From: Mesorhizobium sp. L2C084A000
GTDB lineage: Bacteria > Pseudomonadota > Alphaproteobacteria > Rhizobiales > Rhizobiaceae
Length of the DNA: 64,000 nt
Assembly (NCBI RefSeq): GCF_000502875.1
Contig: NZ_AYWX01000002.1
Location: forward strand, 752,579-816,578
Direction: 5' to 3'
Made by a program: the position numbers and the translations under genes. Below, piece after piece: positions 1 through 8,671 of the stretch. Below the pieces are notes generated by a model, which ran no database searches, was not told the DNA's origin, and saw only the letters and a list, made by a program, of their open reading frames with translations. Each line of letters starts with the position of its first letter. The first letter of the stretch is position 1.

Positions 1-144
1 TCGTTCCAGCGCGGCATTTCCGGCGGCCAGCTTGGCGAGGGAGCCGCGATCGCGGTGGCGATGATCCCATTCCTGCTAGCGGCGATCCTTTTCAGCTATT
101 TCGGCTTGCAACGTCGTAAATGGCAGCAGGGCGGTGGAGACTGA
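1..144 (+). CDS. Sugar ABC transporter permease, MalF-type (3' end only)
   Basis: Only the last 47 codons are present. They encode a final transmembrane helix followed by a short basic cytoplasmic tail, as at the C-terminus of MalF/UgpA-type inner-membrane permeases. The stop codon lies one base before the ATG of the next permease, so the two are translationally coupled. The identification rests on this coupling to a clear MalG-type permease; the substrate cannot be told. Confidence 0.75.
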   Translation, partial: SFQRGISGGQLGEGAAIAVAMIPFLLAAILFSYFGLQRRKWQQGGGD

Positions 145-145
145 C

Positions 146-1039
146 ATGGCCGCGATCGAAACGAACAATCGTCCGAACACGGATGAAGGCGGCATGGGCT
201 ATCTCCAGAGCCTGCCCCGGCGCGTGGTGACCGTTTATCTGCCGCTCCTGATCTTCGTCATCGTGCTGCTGTTCCCGTTCTACTGGATGACGATCACGGC
301 GGTGAAACCCAATCTCGAGATGACGGATTATGCCAATTTCAATCCGTTCTGGGTCGTCCATCCGACACTCGAGCATATTCGGTATCTGCTCTTCGACACA
401 TCCTATCCGGGCTGGCTTCTCAACACGATCATCATCTCGACCGCCGCAACTTTCCTGTCGCTGCTGGCGGCGGTTTTCGCTGCCTATGCGATCGAACGCT
501 TGAGGTTTTCCGGGGCGCGGCAGGTCGGCTTGGCGATCTTCCTGGCCTATCTCGTGCCGCCCTCGATTCTGTTCATTCCCCTGTCGGTGATGGTTTTCAA
601 CCTCGGCCTTTACGATACGCCGTTCGCGCTGATCCTCACCTATCCGACGTTCCTCATTCCATTCTGCACGTGGCTCTTGATGGGCTACTTCCGCTCGATC
701 CCTTTCGAACTGGAAGAATGCGCGCTGATCGACGGCGCCAGCCGCTGGCAAATCCTGACCAAGATAGTTCTGCCGCTGTCGGTGCCTGGCCTGATTTCCG
801 CCGGCATCTTCGCTTTCACCCTGTCATGGAACGAATTCATCTACGCTTTGACTTTTATCCAGTCGTCCGAAAACAAGACCGTGCCGGTCGGCGTGCTTAC
901 CGAGCTCGTACGTTCGGACGTCTATGAATGGGGAGCCCTGATGGCAGGCGCGCTGATCGGCTCCCTGCCGGTGGTGGTGCTCTATTCATTCTTTGTCGAG
1001 CACTACGTCTCCTCGATGACGGGCGCGGTCAAGGAGTGA
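146..1039 (+). CDS. Sugar ABC transporter permease, MalG-type
   Basis: Inner-membrane permease of a carbohydrate ABC importer (297 aa). It has an N-terminal membrane helix (about residues 25-50), a cluster of further helices, and the cytoplasmic EAA loop near residues 190-205 (EECALIDGASRW), which docks the ATPase. An in-frame GTG at 134 overlaps the upstream gene; ATG 146 is preferred because GGTGGAG sits 7 bases before it. It is the downstream partner of the truncated permease at the window edge. The ATPase and binding protein must lie outside the window or elsewhere, so the sugar is unknown. Confidence 0.9.
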   Translation: MAAIETNNRPNTDEGGMGYLQSLPRRVVTVYLPLLIFVIVLLFPFYWMTITAVKPNLEMTDYANFNPFWVVHPTLEHIRYLLFDTSYPGWLLNTIIISTAATFLSLLAAVFAAYAIERLRFSGARQVGLAIFLAYLVPPSILFIPLSVMVFNLGLYDTPFALILTYPTFLIPFCTWLLMGYFRSIPFELEECALIDGASRWQILTKIVLPLSVPGLISAGIFAFTLSWNEFIYALTFIQSSENKTVPVGVLTELVRSDVYEWGALMAGALIGSLPVVVLYSFFVEHYVSSMTGAVKE

Positions 1040-1207
1040 AGCTGAGGCGGAAATCGACGATGGAAAAAACTGCCCGACAACGCATGGCGCGAAGCCGGCA
1101 GCTTCGATCCGATCCCCGCACTTCCGCTCCCTCTCCTTCCCGCAAGCCTGCCACAAGCTTGTTGAGGCATGGTCTGGCTAAGGAAAACCGGTAAAAGGCG
1201 GACTTTC

Positions 1208-1780
1208 TTGGCGATTTCTCCACCCAGCGACATCGTTATGGATGTGGCCCGAGCCGTCGACCCGGCGGATATCGAGACCGCCCGCGCCGCGCTGGCAAAG
1301 CGGGCCGGCGGCGCTGCGGGCACGTTTTCACTCGACACCGCCGCTTCGGTCGATGCCGGCTCGATCCTGTCGCGCGCCACCGCCGACAAGGCCGCCGCTG
1401 CAACCGACCCGGCCAACAAATTCAAGAAGTTCGAGGCGATGGTGCTGCAGACCTTCATCCAGAACATGCTGCCAAAGGATACCGAGGGCGTCTACGGCAA
1501 GGGCCTGGCCGGCGACATGTGGAAATCGCAGCTTGCCGAGCGGGTCGCGGACGTGATGGCCGAATGCGGTGGCATCGGCATCGCCAAGTCGATGCTTGCC
1601 GACCACTATCTCGAAGGCAAGCGCGTGGTTCCGGTCGGTCCGGTTTCGGGCGGGTTGGAAAAGACCGAGATCGACCAGCAAAACAGCCTGTCGACCTCGC
1701 TGGTCCACCAATTGCAGCGCAAGGCTGCGGGGTCGATGACCGGTGACGAGACGATCATAAAAACAAACATCAAGATCTAA
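1208..1780 (+). CDS. cheL: Flagellar rod-binding protein, CheL / FlgJ N-terminal family
   Basis: Protein of 190 aa with the FlgJ rod-binding domain (about residues 75-130; motifs KFEAMVLQTFIQNMLP and MWKSQLAERVAD) but no muramidase domain, as is usual for alphaproteobacterial CheL. It should act in the periplasm as a scaffold or cap for flagellar rod assembly. The start is probably TTG 1208, with AAGGCGGA just upstream and the sequence then reading AISPPSD; ATG 1238 is an alternative. It is followed after 13 bases by a FlgN/FlbY-like gene, the order known from Caulobacter (cheL-flbY). Confidence 0.8.
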   Translation: MAISPPSDIVMDVARAVDPADIETARAALAKRAGGAAGTFSLDTAASVDAGSILSRATADKAAAATDPANKFKKFEAMVLQTFIQNMLPKDTEGVYGKGLAGDMWKSQLAERVADVMAECGGIGIAKSMLADHYLEGKRVVPVGPVSGGLEKTEIDQQNSLSTSLVHQLQRKAAGSMTGDETIIKTNIKI

Positions 1781-1793
1781 ACTGGGAAACGCC

Positions 1794-2219
1794 ATGGCCG
1801 ACTTTTCGGAATCCACCCCCAACCTGCCAGTACGCACGACGGCGTCGGAAGCGCCGATCCCGTTCGCGCGGCCCGGCAACCTCGCCGCCATCATCGGTCG
1901 CATCGAGGAAGTGGTCGAGGAAGAGACCGCCGGTATCCGCAACGCGACCAACTATGATCTCAAGGCGTCGAACGCCCGCAAGAGCCGCTACCTCTACGAG
2001 TTGACCCGCGCCATGAAGGGCGGCAGCGAAGCCGAATTCCTCGAACAGCACCGCGAGGGCCTGACCCGGCTGCGCCAGAAGCTGGCGAAGAACGAAGCGG
2101 CGATCCTGGCGCATCTCAGCGCGGTCAACGAAGTCGCCAGCCTGCTGCGGCACGCCATCCAGCGCGCCGAGACCGACGGCACCTACTCCGCCGGCGAGTT
2201 CGGCTGGATGAAGGCATGA
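1794..2219 (+). CDS. FlgN/FlbY-like flagellar chaperone
   Basis: Small, largely helical protein (141 aa) with two long heptad-like helices (about residues 30-65 and 75-125), rich in Glu, Arg and Ala, resembling FlgN-type export chaperones that hold hook-associated proteins. No signal peptide, so it should be cytoplasmic. It lies directly downstream of cheL, matching the cheL-flbY pairing of other alphaproteobacteria. Sequence similarity within this family is weak, so the call depends on size, helical pattern and position. Confidence 0.6.
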   Translation: MADFSESTPNLPVRTTASEAPIPFARPGNLAAIIGRIEEVVEEETAGIRNATNYDLKASNARKSRYLYELTRAMKGGSEAEFLEQHREGLTRLRQKLAKNEAAILAHLSAVNEVASLLRHAIQRAETDGTYSAGEFGWMKA

Positions 2220-2316
2220 TGCCGAACACGAGCGACACTTCGGAGATACTGCCGAAGCAACGGCGCAGTGCCGCGTCGCCTTCGCAAGGGACGGATCAAG
2301 GGACTGACAAGAGCCG

Positions 2317-2832
2317 ATGATCAAGGTCATCGCCATCGCCGTCTGGATTTGCGCCGCAACCCTCGGCGCCGTGTTCTATTCTTTCCAGGCGGCCGGCGAG
2401 CGCGGTGTCGGCGAAACGCCGAAGCCGATGCTGGGCGGTCTCGACTACGTCAAGACCGACATCATTTCGGTGCCGCTGATCCGCGATTCTGAGATCGGCG
2501 GCTATTTCCTGACCAAGCTCGTCTACACCGTCGAACCCGAGCAGATAAAGAAGCTGTCCATTCCGGCCGAAGCGCTGATCACCGACCAGGTCTATTCCTA
2601 CCTCTATTCCAATCCGCAGATCGACTTCACCAACAAGGCGACCATCGATCTCGATGCCTTCCGCGCCGCAATCCGCGATACCGTCAACGCGCGTGTCGGC
2701 GCGCCTTTGGTGCATGAGGTTCTGATCGACCAGGTCAATTTCCTGTCGAAGGACGAAATCCGCGACAACTGGCTGCGCCGCAAGAAAAGCGAAACGGCGA
2801 CCGAAATGACCAAGGCGTTCAAGGAACACTGA
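2317..2832 (+). CDS. Membrane-anchored protein of the flagellar cluster, function unknown
   Basis: Protein of 171 aa with one N-terminal membrane helix (residues 4-25) and a periplasmic domain. The topology and size recall FliL-like basal-body proteins, but I see no specific FliL motif. The 3' end is charged and contains LSKDEIRDNWLRRK. It follows the FlgN-like gene by 97 bases and probably belongs to the same transcript, so a role in the flagellar motor or export gate is an inference from position only. Confidence 0.55.
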   Translation: MIKVIAIAVWICAATLGAVFYSFQAAGERGVGETPKPMLGGLDYVKTDIISVPLIRDSEIGGYFLTKLVYTVEPEQIKKLSIPAEALITDQVYSYLYSNPQIDFTNKATIDLDAFRAAIRDTVNARVGAPLVHEVLIDQVNFLSKDEIRDNWLRRKKSETATEMTKAFKEH

Positions 2833-2906
2833 GTTGCCCTGCTCACAGGCCTGGTCACATCGAGCCTCGCCTGCCGCAAGGGCAGGAACCAGCCACCCGA
2901 ATCCGC

Positions 2907-2936
2907 GTTGACGTAAACGTCAACCCAAAGCTATAT
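2907..2936 (+). promoter_or_regulatory. Promoter with overlapping MerR/LiuR-like palindrome before SCP2 gene
   Basis: TTGACG (2908-2913), a 17-base spacer and CTATAT (2931-2936) match the rhizobial housekeeping promoter. The -35 box lies inside a perfect palindrome, GTTGACGT-AA-ACGTCAAC (2907-2924). Palindromes of this shape are used by MerR-family repressors such as LiuR, which control acyl-CoA and branched-chain amino-acid catabolism. The predicted transcript starts near 2943, about 87 bases before the gene at 3030. The regulator assignment is an inference. Confidence 0.6.
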
Positions 2937-3029
2937 GCGGCAGCGACCGTGATCGCGAAACCGCGGCATGGGCTTCGGCTGGATCGAAGCGCCGTTGCGA
3001 GACAGATGCAACCAGACAAGGAGAACAGC

Positions 3030-3314
3030 GTGAGCGTTCAGAAGATTGCCGAGAAGATCAAGTCGCGGGTGGCCAGCAGCGGGTTCGATCGTTCCGTGAA
3101 ATTCGACACCGGCAGCGACGGCGTCATCGTCATCGACGGCGCAACCGTCTCGAACACCGATGCACCCACCGACTGCACCATCAAGCTCTCGCTCGACGAT
3201 CTGGATTCGCTGATCGCTGGCGACCTGAACCCGACAATGGCGTTCATGACCGGCAAGATAAAGGTCGAAGGCGACATGACCGTCGCCATGGCGCTCAGCC
3301 AGCTGATCGGCTGA
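3030..3314 (+). CDS. SCP2 sterol-binding domain protein
   Basis: A 94-residue stand-alone SCP2 domain, a small soluble fold that binds fatty acyl-CoA or other lipids in a hydrophobic pocket. The C-terminal part (DLNPTMAFMTGKIKVEGDM) is the typical SCP2 signature. Start is GTG 3030, with AAGGAG 8 bases upstream; longer readings lack a ribosome-binding site. It is a single-gene transcript with its own promoter and a strong terminator at 3351-3380. The lipid ligand is unknown. Confidence 0.85.
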   Translation: MSVQKIAEKIKSRVASSGFDRSVKFDTGSDGVIVIDGATVSNTDAPTDCTIKLSLDDLDSLIAGDLNPTMAFMTGKIKVEGDMTVAMALSQLIG

Positions 3315-3350
3315 AGGCATCCAGCCGCCCAGGCGGCACCCACCAAGCGC

Positions 3351-3380
3351 AAAAACGCCGCCTTTTCGGGCGGCGTTTTT
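3351..3380. terminator. Bidirectional rho-independent terminator
   Basis: A perfect 12-bp stem (AAAAACGCCGCC / GGCGGCGTTTTT) with the 6-base loop TTTTCG. A- and T-runs at both ends make it work in both directions, for the SCP2 gene and the convergent acetyltransferase gene. Confidence 0.9.
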
Positions 3381-3406
3381 GCATGAAATGCTGCCGGCTT
3401 CGTGTC

Positions 3407-3994
3407 TCAGGCCGCCGATATCAGTTCCTGCGCCTTCAGCTTGCGGCCGGCCGCCTTCAGCGTGCCGTGCACGCCGTCAAGCGCGCCTTCCACCAGTTCC
3501 AGCGCCAGCAGGCGGTGCCGCTCATAGGGTCCTGGCATGGCAAGTGAACCGGTCTTCTCGGCCGAGAAGCCGAAGCGCGCGTAATAGGGCGCATCGCCGA
3601 CCAAAAGGATAGCGGCATGGCCGAGACGCGCCGCTTCGGCGATGGCATGGCGCATCAGCGCCGAGCCGATGCCGGCATTCTTGAGCGACGGGTCGACGGC
3701 AAGCGGGCCAAGCAGCAGCGCGGCCGCACCGCCCTCGCCCAGCCTGACATCCCACAGCCGCACGGTGCCGGCCACGCCGCCCAAAGCATCGCGGGCGACG
3801 AAGGCCAGCCCTTCCGAGGGCCGCCGGCCACGCCGCAACTTCTCCGACGACTTTTTCCTGCGCTTCGGCCCCATGGCCCGATCGAGCAACGCCTCGCGCG
3901 CCGCAACATCGGCGGCGGCTTCGGCGACCATCCCAAAGGCCGGTGCGTGGCCCCCAATTTCAACTGGCATTTCCATTTCAAATGACATTTCCAT
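3407..3994 (-). CDS. GNAT-family N-acetyltransferase (YhbS-like)
   Basis: Acetyl-CoA-dependent N-acetyltransferase of 195 aa. The core GNAT motif A is visible around residues 95-125 (LLLGPLAVDPSLKNAGIGSALM), followed by LVGDAPYYARFGF. This is the pattern of the YhbS group. The substrate is unknown. Four in-frame ATG codons lie in the first nine codons because of a short AT-rich tandem repeat, so the exact start (3994 or 3988) is uncertain. A C-terminal extension of about 50 residues goes beyond the minimal fold. Confidence 0.8.
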   Translation of the reverse strand: MEMSFEMEMPVEIGGHAPAFGMVAEAAADVAAREALLDRAMGPKRRKKSSEKLRRGRRPSEGLAFVARDALGGVAGTVRLWDVRLGEGGAAALLLGPLAVDPSLKNAGIGSALMRHAIAEAARLGHAAILLVGDAPYYARFGFSAEKTGSLAMPGPYERHRLLALELVEGALDGVHGTLKAAGRKLKAQELISAA

Positions 3995-4082
3995 TTCCGC
4001 AATCCCTGGCGAGCGGAGATCTGTTCCACAGGCGAGCCCGGGTGGACGACAGGCGCCCACCTGGGATGATCTGATCGGCTCT

Positions 4083-4138
4083 CTCAGCGCATTTTCAGGC
4101 GAAGTTGTGTCCGGTTCGCCGTCCGAAAATGCGCTGAG
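4083..4138. repeat. Palindromic intergenic repeat (RIME-like)
   Basis: Perfect 14-bp arms (CTCAGCGCATTTTC at 4083-4096 and its complement at 4125-4138) around a 28-base centre. The arrangement matches the palindromic repeats scattered between genes in rhizobial genomes. It sits between the acetyltransferase start and the ornithine decarboxylase stop, so it may also end the decarboxylase transcript. Confidence 0.65.
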
Positions 4139-4147
4139 GAAGCGCCG

Positions 4148-5281
4148 TCAGATCACGTAGGATCGGAGAGGCTCGAAGCCGTTGAAGGCGACCGCCGAGT
4201 AGGTGGTCGTGTAGGCGCCGGTGCCTTCGATCAGCACCTCGTCGCCGATCGTCAGCGACAAAGGCAGCGGATAGGGCGTCTTCTCGTACATCACGTCGGC
4301 CGAATCGCAGGTCGGGCCGGCGAGCACGCAGGGCGCTGTCTCCGTGCCGTCATGCGCGGTGACGATCGGGTAGCGGATCGCCTCGTCCATCGTCTCGGCC
4401 AAGCCACCGAACTTGCCGATGTCGAGGAACACCCAGCGCACATTGTCGTTGGCCGCTTTCTTCGAGATCAGCACGACTTCCGACTTGATGACGCCGGCAT
4501 TGCCGACCATGCCACGGCCCGGCTCGATGATGGTCTCGGGAAGCGCATTGCCGAAATGCTTGCGCAGCGCCGAGAAGATCGCCTGGCCATAGGCCTGGGC
4601 GGCCGGCACGTCACGCAGATAGCGCGTCGGGAAACCACCGCCCATATTGACCATCTTCAAGACGATGCCTTCTTCGGCGAGCGTCGCGAACACCACCTTG
4701 GCGTCGGCCAGCGCACGGTCCCAGGCGGTCAGGTCGGTCTGCTGCGAGCCGACATGGAACGACACGCCATAGGCGTCGAGGCCGAGCCCCTTGGCATGGC
4801 GCAGCACGTCGACGGCCATCGCCGGCACGCAGCCGAACTTGCGCGACAGCGGCCATTCCGCGCCCTCGCCATCGGTCAGCACGCGGCAGAACACGCGCGC
4901 GCCTGGAGCGACGCGGGCGATCTTCTCGACCTCTTCGACGCAGTCGACCGCGAACAGGCGGATGCCGAGCTGGTAGGCGCGTGCGATGTCACGCTCCTTC
5001 TTGATGGTGTTGCCGAAGGAGATGCGGTCCGCCGGCGCACCAGCGTCCATCGCCATCTCGACTTCGGCAACGGAAGCGGTGTCGAAGGACGAGCCCATCG
5101 CAGCAAGCAGGCGCAGGATTTCCGGCGCCGGGTTTGCTTTCACAGCATAGTAGATCTTGGAATCAGGCAGCGCCTTCTCGAAGGCGCGGAAATTGTCGCG
5201 CACGACATCGAGGTCGACGACGAGGCAGGGGCCGGTCGGACGTCGGGTGGCGAGAAAGTCAAGAATGCGCTGGGTGGCCAT
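4148..5281 (-). CDS. odc: Ornithine decarboxylase (PLP group IV)
   Basis: Converts ornithine to putrescine (377 aa), the first step of rhizobial homospermidine synthesis. It is the eukaryote-like alanine-racemase-fold type: the PLP lysine is in YYAVKANP (about residue 47), the GGGFP phosphate-binding loop is in the middle, EPGRG follows, and the catalytic-site GPTCDSADV is near the C-terminus. Related enzymes may also take lysine. Start at 5281 is set by GGAGAG 6 bases upstream and by MATQRI opening the conserved reading. The gene stands alone behind a long leader with its own promoter. Homospermidine synthase at 30892 uses its product. Confidence 0.92.
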   Translation of the reverse strand: MATQRILDFLATRRPTGPCLVVDLDVVRDNFRAFEKALPDSKIYYAVKANPAPEILRLLAAMGSSFDTASVAEVEMAMDAGAPADRISFGNTIKKERDIARAYQLGIRLFAVDCVEEVEKIARVAPGARVFCRVLTDGEGAEWPLSRKFGCVPAMAVDVLRHAKGLGLDAYGVSFHVGSQQTDLTAWDRALADAKVVFATLAEEGIVLKMVNMGGGFPTRYLRDVPAAQAYGQAIFSALRKHFGNALPETIIEPGRGMVGNAGVIKSEVVLISKKAANDNVRWVFLDIGKFGGLAETMDEAIRYPIVTAHDGTETAPCVLAGPTCDSADVMYEKTPYPLPLSLTIGDEVLIEGTGAYTTTYSAVAFNGFEPLRSYVI

Positions 5282-5712
5282 CGGGGTCTCTCCATCAGCG
5301 CCTTTCGGCGCGCAATAAGGCTGCGGGACGCGGGCTGTCGGCCTCGCGAACTCGCGGTGGACAAAGGCGGGACGGAAATTCATGGAACCAGCCGGTGGAG
5401 ACCCCGGAACCATGAAGCGCCGTCTCGCGGCGGTGAACCTTGGCCTTGCCCGGCCTCGGTTCGCTTTGTCTGCCTTGGCTTGGATGGGAGACCCGTCCGC
5501 ACTGCCGGCAATGAAGGTGTGCCTCTTCAGTAACCCCGGTTTTTGGACAACCGGCAGAACACCAGAAAGGCCCGCACCGTCGTTGCTTCAAGGTGTCCTC
5601 GGGCTGGCGGTTGGCCGCTAGACCGACTGGAGGGGTTAGCTCCAGTTACCTTACCGATTTCCCTCACCATTCGAGGATCGGCGGACACCCACAGGCACGT
5701 GCGACTTTGGGC
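5282..5712 (-). ncRNA. Candidate speF leader (5' UTR of ornithine decarboxylase)
   Basis: About 430 bases of transcribed leader between the predicted promoter and the decarboxylase start. It contains several stems, including ACTGGAG/CTCCAGT early on and a GCGCC-GAAA-GGCGC hairpin just before the ribosome-binding site. Position, length and gene partner fit the alphaproteobacterial speF motif (Rfam RF00518), predicted as a cis-regulatory element of ornithine decarboxylase. I could not align it to the covariance model. Short reading frames occur within it, none recognisable. Confidence 0.65.
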
Positions 5713-5718
5713 AAGCGC

Positions 5719-5747
5719 GATATAAGGGCGAAGACTTTCACAATCAA
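5719..5747 (-). promoter_or_regulatory. Promoter of the ornithine decarboxylase leader
   Basis: Read on the minus strand: TTGATT (5742-5747), a 17-base spacer and TATATC (5719-5724). It is the best sigma-70-like match in the region and gives a start near 5712. Confidence 0.65.
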
Positions 5748-5821
5748 TAAAAATCGTATCGCAGGTTGTAAAATTTCTGGCGTCGAACAATGTTGCGGCA
5801 ACCGTATCCGGATATCGAACG

Positions 5822-7018
5822 ATGACAGGCACGCACGGCCCTCTCAACGCCTTTCTCGATCTTCGCCAGATGCCAGTGGCACATGCCCAGCTAGGCCCGC
5901 TGGCCGGCCTGCGGCTGGCCGTCAAGGACATCTACGACGTCGCCGGCTACCGCACCGGTTGCGGCAATTTGCAAAAATTCGCCGAAAGCCACGCAGCTTC
6001 GCGCACCGCACCCGCCGTGCAGATGATCCTCGATGCCGGCGCACGCTTCGTCGGCAAGACGCAGACCGACGAGCTTGCCTTCGCGCTGTTCGGCCAGAAT
6101 GCGCATTTCTCGTTTCCGGTGAACCCGGCGGCACCCGACCGCGTCACAGGCGGCTCCTCATCGGGATCGGCGGCGGCGGTGGCGGGCAGGCTGGCCGATA
6201 TCGCCACCGGCTCCGACACCGGCGGCTCGATCCGCGCCCCGGCGAGCTTTTGCGGACTGATCGGGCTGCGCACCACGCATGGCCGCATTCCGCTCGACGG
6301 CACGATGAAGCTGGCGCCGAGCCTCGACACGTTCGGCTGGTTCGCCGATGACATCGAGACCTACGAAACCGTCGGCAAGCTGCTGCTCGGCCGCGATCCG
6401 CACCAGCATGTGTTGGACCGGCCGCTGGCACTGGATTGGCTGGATGGATTGGTCGCCCGCCCGGCGCTTGCCGAATATGGTGAAATGAAGGGGCTGGCGG
6501 GCAAGGTCTTCGGCGCGCCGATGACGCCGGGAGTGCGCTTCTCCTCATCTCCCGATGAACTCTACTGGTGCTTTCGCCGGCTGCAGGCCAGGGAGGCCTG
6601 GGCGGTGCATGGCGAATGGATCACCAGCGGCGAGCGCGGCCTTGGCCCCGGCGTCGAGGAGCGTTTCGGCTTTGGCCGCGCCGTCGACGACAAGACAGCC
6701 CAGGCCGAGAAGGTGCGACGTCTGACCTTTCGCGGCGAACTGAGCGCCCTGCTCGGCAAGAACGGCTTCCTTGTCCTGCCGACGGTGCCTGGTCCGGCAC
6801 CTTACGTGGACAGCACGCCGGAGCAGTTCCAGGCCTATCGCGAACGGGCGCTCCAACTTCTGTGCCTGGCCGGCCTGTCCGGTTTTCCACAGATCACACT
6901 GCCCGTCGGCTCGGTCGCCGGCGCCCCGTTCGGCCTGTCGCTGCTTGGCCCTTCCGGCAGCGACATTGCCCTGATACGGCTCGGCCGGAAACTTCTCGAC
7001 GCGGCACGAAAGGCCTGA
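5822..7018 (+). CDS. Amidase (amidase-signature family)
   Basis: Hydrolase of 398 aa that splits amide bonds by the Ser-cisSer-Lys triad. Visible: Lys35 in LAVKDIYD, the glycine/serine loop GGSSSGS at 110-116, and the nucleophile in DTGGSIR (Ser136). The family includes AtzF- and GatA-like enzymes, but the short length and lack of GatB/GatC neighbours argue against GatCAB. The substrate is unknown. It is followed two bases later by a LysR regulator and is probably co-transcribed with it. Confidence 0.85.
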   Translation: MTGTHGPLNAFLDLRQMPVAHAQLGPLAGLRLAVKDIYDVAGYRTGCGNLQKFAESHAASRTAPAVQMILDAGARFVGKTQTDELAFALFGQNAHFSFPVNPAAPDRVTGGSSSGSAAAVAGRLADIATGSDTGGSIRAPASFCGLIGLRTTHGRIPLDGTMKLAPSLDTFGWFADDIETYETVGKLLLGRDPHQHVLDRPLALDWLDGLVARPALAEYGEMKGLAGKVFGAPMTPGVRFSSSPDELYWCFRRLQAREAWAVHGEWITSGERGLGPGVEERFGFGRAVDDKTAQAEKVRRLTFRGELSALLGKNGFLVLPTVPGPAPYVDSTPEQFQAYRERALQLLCLAGLSGFPQITLPVGSVAGAPFGLSLLGPSGSDIALIRLGRKLLDAARKA

Positions 7019-7020
7019 CC

Positions 7021-7920
<900 letters not shown>

Positions 7921-8002
7921 CCGGCGTCAATAGTCTCGTGGTCCCAATTTCGCCCCCTTTCTGGTAACTCTCGGCAACTCTTCCGAGGCCTATGGACCGA
8001 GA

Positions 8003-8671
8003 ATGAATCTGAAACGGCACGCAATCATGCTGGCTTCGGCCTTGGCGGCTACTTTTGCCGCCACTGGACCCGCTTACGTGCATCCGCATGTCTTCGCCGA
8101 GGCCCGCCTCGATGTGATCCTCTCCCCGGATCACCAAAGCGTGAAGGCTCTGCGTCATCTCTGGCGCTTCGACGATCTGTTTTCCTCGACCGTGATGATG
8201 GAGTTCGACAAGAACTCCGACCTGAAGCTCGACGACAAGGAGCTGAAGGAAGTCGCCGACACCGTTCATGCCTCGCTGGCCGAGTTCAATTACTTCCAGC
8301 TCGTCACCGTCGACGGCAAGGATGTGGCGATGACGCCGCCGCCGCATCTGATGGCCAATTTCGACAACGATCAGCTGATCATCCTTTTCGAGTCCGAACC
8401 TAAGGTGCCGATCAAGCTCCACGGCAAGATCGATATCGGCGTCTACGATCCGACATTCTACACGGCGATCGACTTCACCGAGGACTCCAACATCACGGTT
8501 GAAGGCCTGCCCTCGAACTGCACCAGCAAGGTGGTCCGTCCAGACCCGGACGAGGCCATCAAGGAAAACCAGAAGACCCTCACCGATGCCTTTTTCAATG
8601 ACCCGACCGGCACCGATATGAGCAAGATCTTCGCCACCAAGCTCGAACTGACCTGTCAGCCAGAAGGATGA
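8003..8671 (+). CDS. DUF1007 family periplasmic protein
   Basis: Exported protein of 222 aa with a signal peptide (residues 1-27, ending near GPAYVHP) and a DUF1007 domain starting with HPHVFAEA. DUF1007 proteins are regularly encoded beside NicO nickel/cobalt exporters and are thought to help metal handling in the periplasm; the His-Pro-His start of the mature protein could bind metal. Its stop overlaps the NicO start (ATGA), which shows translational coupling. Confidence 0.85.
   Translation: MNLKRHAIMLASALAATFAATGPAYVHPHVFAEARLDVILSPDHQSVKALRHLWRFDDLFSSTVMMEFDKNSDLKLDDKELKEVADTVHASLAEFNYFQLVTVDGKDVAMTPPPHLMANFDNDQLIILFESEPKVPIKLHGKIDIGVYDPTFYTAIDFTEDSNITVEGLPSNCTSKVVRPDPDEAIKENQKTLTDAFFNDPTGTDMSKIFATKLELTCQPEG

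Noticed and set aside
7921..8002. Metal riboswitch (NiCo type) before the DUF1007/NicO operon
   Set aside because: Only 82 bases are available and I see neither the four-helix layout nor the conserved loops.
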